Source: Leifsonia poae
Lineage (GTDB): Bacteria; Actinomycetota; Actinomycetes; Actinomycetales; Microbacteriaceae
Reading direction: 5' to 3'
Length of the DNA stretch: 64,000 nucleotides
Assembly (NCBI RefSeq): GCF_020009625.1
Contig: NZ_JAIHLP010000002.1
Span: forward strand, 2,294,001 to 2,358,000
Positions within the stretch are counted from its first letter, which is position 1, and each line of letters opens with the position of its first letter. The notes under the pieces are model-generated. The model ran no database searches and had not been told where the DNA came from. It saw only the letters and a list, made by a program, of their open reading frames with translations. Shown piece by piece: positions 34,759 through 42,752 of this stretch. Made by a program: the position numbers and the translations under genes.

Positions 34759-36353
34759 ACCGTCTGCCGATCCTCCATGAGGCTGCGCAGGAACTCCGCC
34801 GTCTTCTGCGGGTCGCGTTCGGCCAGGGCCTCGATATCGGCCCGGCGGCGCTCGGCCCCGACCTCGGGGGCGGAAGGGTCCGGCGTCGGATCGAGCTGCA
34901 TCGGCACGGTGGGCGCCGCCTGCTCCAACGACATCGGGAACGGCGAGGCATCCAGGGCGAGCGTGTCAGCGTCCTCGGCGAGCGCCGCCTGCTCGGCGGC
35001 CCGTTTGCGTCCGCGGCGGAACAGGGCGAAGGCGATGACGATCGCGGCGAGCACGGCCGCACCGATGATCGAGGTGCGGATGAGTCCGTTCAGCTGGTCG
35101 GCGGCGGTCGCATCCTTGGCTTCCTGAAGCGCCTTGGCCGCCTCGGCGGCTCCGGCGGTGCTGAAACTCACCATCTCCACGCTCACGGAGTCGCCGCGCT
35201 TGGTGTCGATTCCGGCGGCCGCGTTGACCAGGCTGCGGATCTCGCCCGCGCTCACCCCGCTCACCGCATCCTTGTTGAGCGCCACCGAGACGGTCTGCCG
35301 GTTGATCGCCCCGGCCGGGATGGTGCGCTGCTCGGTGATCTTGTCGACGGCGTTGTCCTTCGTCGACGACTCCGAGTTGAAGGTGCCGTTTCCGTTCGCC
35401 GTGCCGCTCGGTACGGCGATGTTGTCCGGGCCGAGCACACCGGCGGCCGAACCGCCGGTGCCGGAGTACGTCTCTTTGCTGCTGGTCTCGCTGAGCGATG
35501 GCGCGTTCGTCGGGGATGTGTACGTCTCCTCGGTGCGCTGAGCCGATTCGTTGCTGAGGTCGGCCGCGACCACGACGGTCGCGTTGCCCGCGCCGACCAC
35601 CTTGTCGAGCATCGCCTGCACAGCGGTGCGGACACGGGTCTCGTAGTCGCCCGCCTGCTTGTCCGCTCCCCCGACCGCGCCGGTCCCCACCGCGCTCAGC
35701 ACGGTTCCAGAAGCGTCGATCACCGCGACATCCGTCGGCTGCATGCCGGTGATGGCCGCGCTGGTGAGGTGCACGATCGCCTGTACCTGGTCGCCGGTCA
35801 GGGTGACGCCGTTCTGCGTCTCGACGAACACGGAGGCGGTCGGATCCTTCTTCTCAGACACGAACACGGTGTCTTCGGGGATCGCGAGGCGAACGGATGC
35901 GGTCTTGACGCCCTTCATCGCGCCGATCGTCGACCCCAGCTCGCCTTCCATCGCACGCTTGTACGTCACCGACTGCTGGAACTCCGACGAGGTGACCCCC
36001 ATCTTGTCGAGCAGGGAGTACCCGCCGGTGCTCGACGAGGGGAGGCCGGCCGAGGCCGCCTTCAGCCGCTCGTCGTAGACCTTCTGCTGCGGCACCAGGA
36101 TCGTTCCGCCGCCGTCGGTCAGCTGGTAGGGCACACCGTCGGTCTTCAGCTGGTCGACGATGCTGGACGCATCCGTCGCCTGCAGCCCCGAGAACAGCGG
36201 CGTGTAGGCCGGCTGGGTCGCCCACATCGTGAGGCCTGTGATGCCGAGCACGACGACGGCCACACCGATGACGGCGATGGTGCGCTGCGCGAACGAGAAC
36301 CCGCGGACCGTGTCACCGATCCGTCGGAAGAAGCTCGTGACCTGCTGAGGCAT
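34755..36353 (-). CDS. fliF: FliF, flagellar MS-ring protein
   Basis: 532 aa with transmembrane helices at about residues 24-45 (IAVIGVAVVVLGITGLTMW) and 430-450 (IIGAAVLAAIVIAFALF), a periplasmic-side YscJ/FliF domain (YTPLFSGLQATDASSIVDQL, ERLKAASAGLPSSSTGGYSLLDKMG, MEGELGSTI), and the C-terminal FliG-binding tail (IEALAERDPQKTAEFLRSLM). ATG at 36353 overlaps fliE by one base. Confidence 0.97.
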   Translation of the reverse strand: MPQQVTSFFRRIGDTVRGFSFAQRTIAVIGVAVVVLGITGLTMWATQPAYTPLFSGLQATDASSIVDQLKTDGVPYQLTDGGGTILVPQQKVYDERLKAASAGLPSSSTGGYSLLDKMGVTSSEFQQSVTYKRAMEGELGSTIGAMKGVKTASVRLAIPEDTVFVSEKKDPTASVFVETQNGVTLTGDQVQAIVHLTSAAITGMQPTDVAVIDASGTVLSAVGTGAVGGADKQAGDYETRVRTAVQAMLDKVVGAGNATVVVAADLSNESAQRTEETYTSPTNAPSLSETSSKETYSGTGGSAAGVLGPDNIAVPSGTANGNGTFNSESSTKDNAVDKITEQRTIPAGAINRQTVSVALNKDAVSGVSAGEIRSLVNAAAGIDTKRGDSVSVEMVSFSTAGAAEAAKALQEAKDATAADQLNGLIRTSIIGAAVLAAIVIAFALFRRGRKRAAEQAALAEDADTLALDASPFPMSLEQAAPTVPMQLDPTPDPSAPEVGAERRRADIEALAERDPQKTAEFLRSLMEDRQTV

Positions 36354-36661
36354 CAGGCCTGCATCCGCATGATCTCGTTGAAGGCGTCGACGGCCTTGTT
36401 GCGCACGCCGGCCACGAGTTCGAGCGTCACCTGGGCCCGCGAGGAGGCGAGGGTCGCGTCGTGGATGTCGTCGAGGTTGCCGGTGACGGCTTGGATGGCG
36501 AGCTTGTCCGAGGTGGACTGCAGCTGCTGCAGGTTGTCGACGGCGCCCGTGAGAGCCGAGCCGAACGAGGAACCGCCGGTGGCGGTCGCCCCGGCGGTCG
36601 CCGCGGTGACGGCTCCGCTCCCGGTGACGGCGTCGATGGCTCCGATGGCGGGGATGGGCAT
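36353..36661 (-). CDS. fliE: FliE, MS-ring/rod adaptor protein
   Basis: 102 aa. Gly/Thr/Ala-rich N-terminus then the conserved helix pair with DIHDATLASSRAQVTLELVAGVRNKAVDAFNEIMRMQ, typical of FliE. Joins the MS ring to the rod and is an early export substrate. One-base overlaps on both sides. Confidence 0.95.
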   Translation of the reverse strand: MPIPAIGAIDAVTGSGAVTAATAGATATGGSSFGSALTGAVDNLQQLQSTSDKLAIQAVTGNLDDIHDATLASSRAQVTLELVAGVRNKAVDAFNEIMRMQA

Positions 36662-37053
36662 CAGTTGCGTCCGATCTCGAGGGCGGCCTGGTAGGTCTCT
36701 TTCGCGCGGTCGACGACGGCGGCGTTCGCCTGGTAGCCGCGCTGCGCCATGATGAGCGAGCCCATCTGGGAGGAGAGGTCGATGTCGGGGTAGCGCACGT
36801 ACCCCTTGGCATCGGCCACGGGGTTGTCCGGCTCGTAGACCATGCGGCCTTCCGCGCTGCCGTATGCGGCGCCCGCCACATAGGCGCCGGTCACGCCCTG
36901 CCCCTCCTGGGCCACCACATAGCGGGCCTGGAAGGCCGCGCCGTCGGTGGGCTTGGCGGTGTTGATGTTGGCGAGGTTGTCGGAGATGGCGTCGAGCCAT
37001 TTGCGGTGCAGCGTGAGCCCCGTGCCCGCGATCCCGATTGCGTCGAAGGTCAT
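36661..37053 (-). CDS. flgC: FlgC, rod protein
   Basis: 130 aa. Starts MTFDAIGIAGTGLTLHRKWLDAISDNLANINT, the rod/hook N-terminal motif, and ends with MGSLIMAQRGYQANAAVVDRAKETYQAALEIGRN. Proximal rod subunit. Start overlaps the flgB stop by one base. Confidence 0.96.
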   Translation of the reverse strand: MTFDAIGIAGTGLTLHRKWLDAISDNLANINTAKPTDGAAFQARYVVAQEGQGVTGAYVAGAAYGSAEGRMVYEPDNPVADAKGYVRYPDIDLSSQMGSLIMAQRGYQANAAVVDRAKETYQAALEIGRN

Positions 37054-37394
37054 CAGCTGGTCCTCAGGGCCGCGCGGATCGCCGTGAACTGGCCGCCGGC
37101 CGCCTGGGAGGCGAACTGGAAGCGCAGCACGGTGTCCACATTGGACAGTGTCTCGGTGTCGAGGTTCACGTTGTTGCCGTCGAGCCGCGTCGGCTCCAGA
37201 GAGCGCGCGGTGCTGGCGGTAGCGTGCCCGTCGCCGTCGGCCACCGATCGGGCGAGCGCATCCTCGAACGACACCCGCTCGGCGGTGTAGCCGGGGGTGT
37301 TGACGTTGGCGATGTTGTTCGCGATCGCACGCTGCCGGGCGGCCAGCCCGTCGAGGGCGCTGGCGAGCGCGGCGCTGGTCACGGATTCGAGCAC
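37053..37394 (-). CDS. flgB: FlgB, rod protein
   Basis: 113 aa from the GTG at 37394 (VLESVTSAALASALDGL, with a GGGG seven bases before it); alternative ATG at 37439 adds 15 residues. Contains the rod motif RAIANNIANVNTPGYTAERVSFEDAL. First gene of the twelve-gene unit ending with flgE. A frame start at 37484 lies inside the -10 element of the promoter and cannot be used. Confidence 0.93.
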   Translation of the reverse strand: MLESVTSAALASALDGLAARQRAIANNIANVNTPGYTAERVSFEDALARSVADGDGHATASTARSLEPTRLDGNNVNLDTETLSNVDTVLRFQFASQAAGGQFTAIRAALRTS

Positions 37395-37474
37395 GAGTGC
37401 ACCCCATCGGAATTCGTCAGTGGCTTGCGGCCCATCCATGGCCAATTCGGCGAGCGATCCGTGCTCGAAGACTG

Positions 37475-37501
37475 TTATCGGCACTCTCGCCCGGATGGTT
37501 A
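37475..37501 (-). promoter_or_regulatory. sigma-28-type promoter of the flgB-flgE operon
   Basis: Minus strand TAAC, 15 bases, GCCGATAA, the exact sigma-28 -10 consensus. Unlike fliO and fliM, the first plausible start is at least 30 bases downstream, so this transcript has a leader. Confidence 0.88.
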
Positions 37502-37818
37502 GGGATCGACGCCCGAGTTTTTCGGCGGCCCTCCGCGGGGTTCCCCCACGGCCGTCCGCGTCGGTGAACGCCGGATGAACTCAGCCGATTTCTCACAGAG
37601 TCATCCACAGCTCTCCACACCACTCGAATTACACGAAGGTAATTTCGAAGGAACGTTCGAAGATCACAGAATGCGAACAAAATCGCTGATCGGAAGCTCT
37701 TTCAAGCAAGACACGCCCGCGTGCAGATGAACATCCCGCGCGTGTCCTCCACACCTTTGCACCGATCATCCACCAGTTGTCCCCAGCGTTATCCACAGGC
37801 GGGAACCGGCGAGGCCGC
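37502..37818. other. AT-richer intergenic region with DnaA-box-like and LexA-box-like sites
   Basis: No gene seen. Same-strand DnaA-box-like 9-mers occur at 37601 (TCATCCACA), 37766 (TCATCCACC), 37777 (TTGTCCCCA) and 37789 (TTATCCACA, perfect), with further TCCACA cores at 37611 and 37745. TCGAAGGAACGTTCGA at 37645-37660 matches the actinobacterial SOS box TCGAAC-N4-GTTCGA except at one position. A hairpin AATTAC-N6-GTAATT lies just before it. Confidence 0.5.
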
Positions 37819-38112
37819 TCAGCCGATCAGGTCGAAATAGACCGGATGCGCGCCGACCTCGGCGGCCGGAACCGCACGCACCGCAGCGAGGTGCTTCGCG
37901 GTGGTCTGTCGAACATCCTCGAGGTAGCGGATCGTGTGCGCCTGGGCCTCGATGATGCGGGCCGCGCGCTCCACCAGCTCGGGCGGAATCGGTCCGAGAG
38001 CGATCGGCGGGCGCCAGGGCACCGGGTCGATCTGGGCGAGGGCATCCTGCAGGTCGTCCTCGAACCGGCGGAGGGCCTCTTCCCACTCGGCCCGTCCGTC
38101 AGGCGACGCCAA
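37819..38112 (-). CDS. Small helical protein in the FliT position
   Basis: 97 aa hypothetical protein, mostly helical and acidic (EWEEALRRFEDDLQDALAQID, then ELVERAARIIEAQAHTIRYLEDV). It overlaps the fliS end by 14 bases and is last in the fliD-fliS unit, where FliT, the FliD chaperone, is often encoded. Similarity to FliT cannot be established by eye. A role as a filament-cap chaperone is inferred from position and size only. Confidence 0.65.
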   Translation of the reverse strand: MASPDGRAEWEEALRRFEDDLQDALAQIDPVPWRPPIALGPIPPELVERAARIIEAQAHTIRYLEDVRQTTAKHLAAVRAVPAAEVGAHPVYFDLIG

Positions 38113-38536
38113 GATCCCGGTCCCGTCCCTGCCCGACCTCGGCGCTCGCGGCCGGAAGGGCGGCGGCGGCCTCGTGCCAGGTCTGACGCAGCGGCTCGAC
38201 GAGCGAGATCGCCTCGCGCACCCGATCCGCGTCGCGGTCGATGTTGCCGTACACGATCAGGTCGGCCACATAGGTGTACAGCTGCAGCAGACCATCGGCG
38301 CCGTCCCACGCGTCGAGACGGAGCGATGAGGCGAGCTCGGCCACGATCTGGTCCGCGTGGCGCAGGTTCTCCCAGGCCACCGGCCAGTTCTGGGCCTCCA
38401 ATGCGGTCTCCGCGCGTGTGAGGTCGAGCACGAGCCTGTCGTAGAGCATCGTGAGCAGCCGCACCGGGGAGGCGGAGAGGACCGCGTCGCGGCCGTACTG
38501 CGAGATCCGGGTCGCGGCCCCGTTCAGGAGGCTCAC
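38099..38536 (-). CDS. fliS: FliS, flagellin export chaperone
   Basis: 145 aa four-helix protein. Key FliS segments: YGRDAVLSASPVRLLTMLYDRLVLDLTRAE, then ADGLLQLYTYVADLIVYGNIDRDADRV. Binds the flagellin C-terminus to prevent premature polymerisation. GTG at 38536 overlaps the fliD stop by four bases. Confidence 0.93.
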   Translation of the reverse strand: MSLLNGAATRISQYGRDAVLSASPVRLLTMLYDRLVLDLTRAETALEAQNWPVAWENLRHADQIVAELASSLRLDAWDGADGLLQLYTYVADLIVYGNIDRDADRVREAISLVEPLRQTWHEAAAALPAASAEVGQGRDRDLGVA

Positions 38537-39918
38537 GACGAACTCGACGAGAGAGAGGCGAGCTGCCCGGTCAGCCACGACGACTGCGACTGCAGCTTCT
38601 GCAATTGGACTTCGAGGTTCGCATAGGTCTTCTCCAGGCTGGAGCGACGGTCGGACAGCCGCGTATCCCAGTTGCTGATCTGGTCGTTGAGGCTCTTGAC
38701 CGTCTTCTGCTCGCCGGCGATCTTCGTGGTGATCGTTCCGTCGTACTTGTCGCTGACCTGTTTGGCGGCGTCGGCCACCCGGCCGGCGATCGTCTGCACG
38801 GCGGCCTTGACCTTGTCGGGATCAACCGCGAGCGCCGCCGCGAACTTGTCTTTGTCGAAGGCGATGGTTCCATCGCGCGTGATGCTGATGCCGTAGGTCG
38901 AGGGCGAGACGCCATCGATGGGGCCGCTGGCCGACGAGAGGATCTTCTGATTGGCGTCGCGCACCGTGGAGTCGCCCGTGAAGGCGCCGGCGGTCACGAC
39001 CGTGCCCCCGGTGGAGTTGGTGGTCGAGGTCACCGCCTGCTTCTGGGCGATGGAGGCGAAGATGTCGGCGAGGCTGGCGACGAGTGAGGCGGCGACGGCG
39101 GTGATCCCGGCATCGTCGCGCGCGACCGTCAGCGAGACGGGGGCGGTGGTGGGAGCCGTCACGGTCAGCGAGACACCCGGCAGCACATCCGTGAAGGTGT
39201 TGGTGGAAGAGGTGACCGTCTGCGCGGCGCCGCTTCCCGCCCACAGGGTGAGCTGAGCATCCTGGGCGGCACGCACCTGCGCTGCGCCCGGATCGGTGAG
39301 CAGATCGGTCGCCGAGCCGGCGGCGACATCGGCGGGCGTTCCGCGGTAGGCGGTGAACGCACCGGCCTCGCCGGTCTTCGTCGAGCTGAGCTGCAGACGA
39401 TAGAGCTGCTGCCCGCTGGAGGGGTCGAGCCCGGCGGCCACGCGGGTGGCGCTGACGCCCACACCGGCCTTGTTGATGGCCGCGGCCACATCGGCCATAT
39501 CCGAGCTGGCGGCGGTGACCTGCGTCGTCTTGCCGTCGGCGGTGACGAAGGTGAGCACGGGCGGTTGGTCCGGCCACTGCGTGAGCGGACCGGTCACGGT
39601 CACCTGCGACTGCGCGACCCGGTCCACGGTGAAGTCGATCGTGCCGTCGGTGGCCCCGGGGCCGGCCGTCGCAGCGACCGTGGTGGAGCTGCTCGTCACA
39701 GTGTGCAGGTCGACGGCGGGGGCCTTGCTCGATTTGGTCCCCAGGTCGGCCAGCGCGGCGATCTTCGTGTTGAGCGCCTGCATCGCAGTGATGTAGGTCT
39801 GCGACTGTGTCGCCTTGCTCTTGAGCAGGGTCTGAGGCACCGCCTCGGCCTGCATCAGCTGGTCGATCAACGCGGTCGTGCTGAGCCCGCTGATGAGCCC
39901 GTCGATGGCCATGCCCAT
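38533..39918 (-). CDS. fliD: FliD, filament cap protein
   Basis: 461 aa. N-terminal D0 motif IDGLISGLSTTALIDQLMQAEAVPQTLLKSK, Thr/Ser-rich middle domains, and the FliD_C domain with PSTYGISITRDGTIAFDKDKFAAALAVDP, ending in a coiled coil (LNDQISNWDTRLSDRRSSLEKTYANLEVQLQKLQSQ) of which short parts are quoted here. Caps the growing filament. Separated from fliC by a strong hairpin. Confidence 0.95.
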   Translation of the reverse strand: MGMAIDGLISGLSTTALIDQLMQAEAVPQTLLKSKATQSQTYITAMQALNTKIAALADLGTKSSKAPAVDLHTVTSSSTTVAATAGPGATDGTIDFTVDRVAQSQVTVTGPLTQWPDQPPVLTFVTADGKTTQVTAASSDMADVAAAINKAGVGVSATRVAAGLDPSSGQQLYRLQLSSTKTGEAGAFTAYRGTPADVAAGSATDLLTDPGAAQVRAAQDAQLTLWAGSGAAQTVTSSTNTFTDVLPGVSLTVTAPTTAPVSLTVARDDAGITAVAASLVASLADIFASIAQKQAVTSTTNSTGGTVVTAGAFTGDSTVRDANQKILSSASGPIDGVSPSTYGISITRDGTIAFDKDKFAAALAVDPDKVKAAVQTIAGRVADAAKQVSDKYDGTITTKIAGEQKTVKSLNDQISNWDTRLSDRRSSLEKTYANLEVQLQKLQSQSSWLTGQLASLSSSSS

Positions 39919-39963
39919 GATTCGCCGCCTCCCTCGGTGCGGTGGGTGTTACCGGAGTACAGA

Positions 39964-40003
39964 GGCGGCCGGGATGCGTTTTGGGGATCGCATCCCGGCC
40001 GCC
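39964..40003. terminator. Hairpin terminator between fliC and fliD
   Basis: Fifteen-bp perfect stem (39964-39978 with 39989-40003) and ten-base loop, 30 bases past the fliC stop. No T-run follows, as is common in high-GC genomes. It should limit flagellin transcription from reaching fliD. Confidence 0.78.
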
Positions 40004-40033
40004 GGCTTGTCAGCTGGTCGGCCGGTCGGTCGA

Positions 40034-40867
40034 CTAGCGGAGAAGCTGGAGAACGCCCTGGCCGGACTGGTTGGCCTGAGCGAGCATCGCGGTGCCGGCC
40101 TGCGACAGGATGTTGGAGCGGGTGTACTTCACCATCTCCTCCGCCATGTCGGTGTCGGTGATGCGCGACGATGCAGCCGAGAGGTTCTCCTTGGAGACGC
40201 TCAGGCTGCGGATGGTGCTCTCGAACCGGTTCTGTGCGGCACCGAGGCTGGCGCGCGCGGTCGACACGGCGGTGATCTGGGTGTCCAGAGCCGCGATCGA
40301 GGTCAGCGCGTTGGCAGCGGTGTCGAACGTGAGCGCTCCGACCGCGGTGGCGACCGTCGTGACGTTGGCCCCGGTGAGGTCGACGTCGATCTGGTCGTTG
40401 GCGGCGACCGAGCCCGCGCCGACCTGGAAGGTCAGCTTGGCGTTGGAGCCGTCGAGCAGCTGGATGCCGTTGAAGTTGGCGTCGCCCGCGATGCGGTTGA
40501 GCTCCTTCGTCAGCTCGTCGACCTCGGTCTTGATCGCGCCACGCGAGTCCGCGTTGTTCGAGTCGTTGCCGGCCTGAACCGCCAGGTCGCGCACGCGCTG
40601 CAGGATCGAGTGGACTTCGGTGAGCTGACCTTCAGCGGTCTGCACGACGCTGATGCCGTCCTGAGCGTTGCGGGCGGCGACGGTGAGGCCGCCGACCTGC
40701 GACTTCAGGCCCTGCGAGATGGCCAGGCCGGCCGCGTCGTCCGCCGCACGGTTGATGCGAAGGCCGCTGGACAGCTTCTCAAGCGACTTCGACAGGTCGC
40801 TCTGAGTGTTGTTCAGGTTGCGGTAGGCGTTGTTGGCCGCCACGTTGGTGTTGATCTGCATACCCAT
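40034..40867 (-). CDS. fliC: FliC, flagellin
   Basis: 277 aa, a minimal flagellin: N-terminal D0/D1 (LEKLSSGLRINRAADDAAGLAIS, LTVAARNAQDGISVVQTAEG) and C-terminal D1/D0 (RASLGAAQNRFESTIRSLSV, MVKYTRSNILSQAGTAMLAQANQ) with a short variable middle (about residues 145-190). A strong GGAGGA lies before the ATG, and a sigma-28-type promoter lies about 64 bases upstream. No frame defects. Confidence 0.97.
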   Translation of the reverse strand: MGMQINTNVAANNAYRNLNNTQSDLSKSLEKLSSGLRINRAADDAAGLAISQGLKSQVGGLTVAARNAQDGISVVQTAEGQLTEVHSILQRVRDLAVQAGNDSNNADSRGAIKTEVDELTKELNRIAGDANFNGIQLLDGSNAKLTFQVGAGSVAANDQIDVDLTGANVTTVATAVGALTFDTAANALTSIAALDTQITAVSTARASLGAAQNRFESTIRSLSVSKENLSAASSRITDTDMAEEMVKYTRSNILSQAGTAMLAQANQSGQGVLQLLR

Positions 40868-40930
40868 GATTGCTTTTCCTCCATGACTTGGGCTGACTTA
40901 CCGCCGCCCATCCGTGGGCGACATCGTGTT

Positions 40931-40957
40931 CTATCGACCGGTCCGCGCATCCCGTTA
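40931..40957 (-). promoter_or_regulatory. sigma-28-type promoter of fliC
   Basis: Minus strand TAAC, 15 bases, GTCGATAG. The -10 differs from the others in its second base. It gives a leader of roughly 55 bases with a strong ribosome-binding site. Confidence 0.84.
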
Positions 40958-40985
40958 GGCGCGATGCGGGAGTTTCCGCAACCGG

Positions 40986-41804
40986 TCAGGAGGCGTTGCG
41001 TGCGGAGGTGGTGGTCGGATGCGGTGCGAGCCTGGCCACGTTCGAGACCGCGTGCTGGGCGAGCCGGGCGAGGTAGGCGCTGCGCCGGGCCTGGGAGGTC
41101 TTCGCCTCGATCACCTCGGGGTCGCCTTCGTCGGCGTAGTGGGTCGCCATTCCTTCGCGCATCAGACGGATCGCCTCCGAGCGCTGCTGCGAGACCGCGG
41201 AATGGGTGATGCCGAGCTCATCGGCGATCTCGGTGACCGTGCGGTCGTCGAAGTAGATCGCCTGCACGATGGAGCGCATCCGCTCGGGCAGGGCCTCGAC
41301 GGCGGCACGCACATAGGCGGTCTGTTCGCCGGCAAGCAAGGAGTCCTCCGGCGAGACCGCGTCGGACACGAGGAAGATCTCGGTGGTCTCGTCGATCGTG
41401 GTGACCGAGCGGGCGGCGTCGGAGAGGCCGGCACTGGCCGTCTCCCGATCGACACCGAGCGCGTTCGCGATCTCGTCGACGGTCGGCGTGCGGCCGAGCC
41501 CGGCGGTCAGGCTCTCCTGCACCGCCGTCGTCTCTTTGATGCGTTTGCGGGCGGAGCGTGTCGCCCAATCGCTCGCGCGCATCTCGTCGGCGAACGCGCC
41601 GACGATGCGGGTGCGGGCGTAGGCGCCGAAGGGGATGCCGAGCGTCGGATCGAACGCGTTGGCGGCGGTCACGAGGGCCAGCGCGCCGGCGGAGGCCAGG
41701 TCGTCGCGCGAGAGATGCGTCGCGCGGGCACACAGGTCGGAGACGAGGTAGCCGACGAGCGGCAGGTTCTCGACGACGAGCGTGTTGCGTTCGGTCCGGT
41801 TCAC
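40986..41804 (-). CDS. fliA: Sigma-28-family (FliA/WhiG) RNA polymerase sigma factor
   Basis: 272 aa. Region 2 (NLPLVGYLVSDLCARATHLSRDDLASAGALAL, AFDPTLGIPFGAYARTRIVGAFADEMR), region 3 (GRTPTVDEIANALGVD) and region 4 (LPERMRSIVQAIYFDDRTVTEIADELGITHSAVSQQRSEAIRLMRE). The TRIVGAFADEMRASDW block is characteristic of FliA/WhiG. It lies beside the six promoters matching sigma-28. A C-terminal tail of about 40 residues follows region 4. GTG start. No anti-sigma factor FlgM gene was found in the window. Confidence 0.95.
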   Translation of the reverse strand: MNRTERNTLVVENLPLVGYLVSDLCARATHLSRDDLASAGALALVTAANAFDPTLGIPFGAYARTRIVGAFADEMRASDWATRSARKRIKETTAVQESLTAGLGRTPTVDEIANALGVDRETASAGLSDAARSVTTIDETTEIFLVSDAVSPEDSLLAGEQTAYVRAAVEALPERMRSIVQAIYFDDRTVTEIADELGITHSAVSQQRSEAIRLMREGMATHYADEGDPEVIEAKTSQARRSAYLARLAQHAVSNVARLAPHPTTTSARNAS

Positions 41805-42246
41805 GCGGGCGACCCCTGTCTTGGTTTGCCGATCGTCGCGCCTTGCGTCGTGTCGGGCGACGGGGTGCGAATCGGTGCTTGTGGTGCTGTGGATGCTCGG
41901 TCAGGGTCGGGTACCGAACAGGCGCTAGGGTCTTTCGCTGTTCACGCTAACAACGCGACACGGCCGAATACTTGTATTCCTTGCCCCCACAACGGGGAGG
42001 GCCCTACCCCCAGTACCGGGGATACGGTTCAGGCGATCCCCAGGTCGACGGCCGTCACATCGGCACCGCTCCACGTGCACATCCGAATGCTGTGAGAAGA
42101 GAGAGGGAGTTCAGCGATTTCACGGCACGCCGCCCCTAACATCGTCCCCAACCGTGCCGATGGTTCACCCTGACGGCGAGCGGACGCGCGCCGAGACCCG
42201 AGGGGACCAGGTGCGCACATCGACTCACGAGGAAGTTGGTAGCGAC
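41805..42246. other. Divergent fliA/flgN control region
   Basis: No gene seen over 442 bases. Apart from the flgN promoter, it contains a near-perfect palindrome ATCCCCGGTACTGGGG (minus strand, around 42008-42023). A sigma-28-like promoter for fliA itself was not found. Confidence 0.5.
42137..42163 (+). promoter_or_regulatory. sigma-28-type promoter of flgN-flgK-flgL-fliW
   Basis: TAAC (42137-42140), 15 bases, GCCGATGG (42156-42163). The -10 differs at the seventh base. Start of flgN lies about 84 bases downstream. Confidence 0.78.
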
Positions 42247-42741
42247 ATGGCCGCGAGCGAACTGTCAGCGCAGCTCTGGAAGGAACGCGAGCTGCTGGAG
42301 TTGCTGCTCTTCAAGCTCGAGGAAGAGCAGTTGCTGCTCACCGCCGGCAAGTCGCGCTGGGTCTCCCATGCCACCCGCGAGGTCGAACAGGTCATGACGC
42401 GGATGCGCTCCGTCGGTCTCGCCCGCACCGTCGAGGTGGCCTCGCTGGCCGAAGAGTGGGGGATCAGCCCCGACTCGTCCCTCCGCGAGCTCGTTGCCGC
42501 GGCGCCCGACGGCATCTGGGCCGATATCTTCTCCGCACACCTGGCCGCGATGATCGAACTCACCGGTCACGTCGCCGATGTGCGCGACACCAACGAACGC
42601 CTGCTGCGCGAGGCCGCCCGCTCCACCCAGGAGACGCTGAGCGGCCTTGCGGGCCCCGGCGGAGACCCCGGCGTCTACGGGGCCGGCGGCGAGAGCCGCC
42701 CCGGCGCCACCACCGCAAGACTCTTCGATACGGAAGCGTAG
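42247..42741 (+). CDS. flgN: FlgN-family export chaperone
   Basis: 164 aa. Helical FlgN-type protein beginning MAASELSAQLWKERELLELLLFKLEEEQLLL, with a second helix SRWVSHATREVEQVMTRMR. FlgN binds FlgK and FlgL before export, and both are encoded next. ATG 42247 preferred (GAGGAAG 12 bases upstream); GTG 42211 with AGGGGA is an alternative that adds 12 residues. Confidence 0.85.
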   Translation: MAASELSAQLWKERELLELLLFKLEEEQLLLTAGKSRWVSHATREVEQVMTRMRSVGLARTVEVASLAEEWGISPDSSLRELVAAAPDGIWADIFSAHLAAMIELTGHVADVRDTNERLLREAARSTQETLSGLAGPGGDPGVYGAGGESRPGATTARLFDTEA

Positions 42742-42752
42742 GACGTGCCCCG

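Noticed and set aside
37583..37590. GCCGATTT as a further sigma-28 -10
   Set aside because: No TAAC-like sequence 15 bases upstream and no gene follows on that strand.
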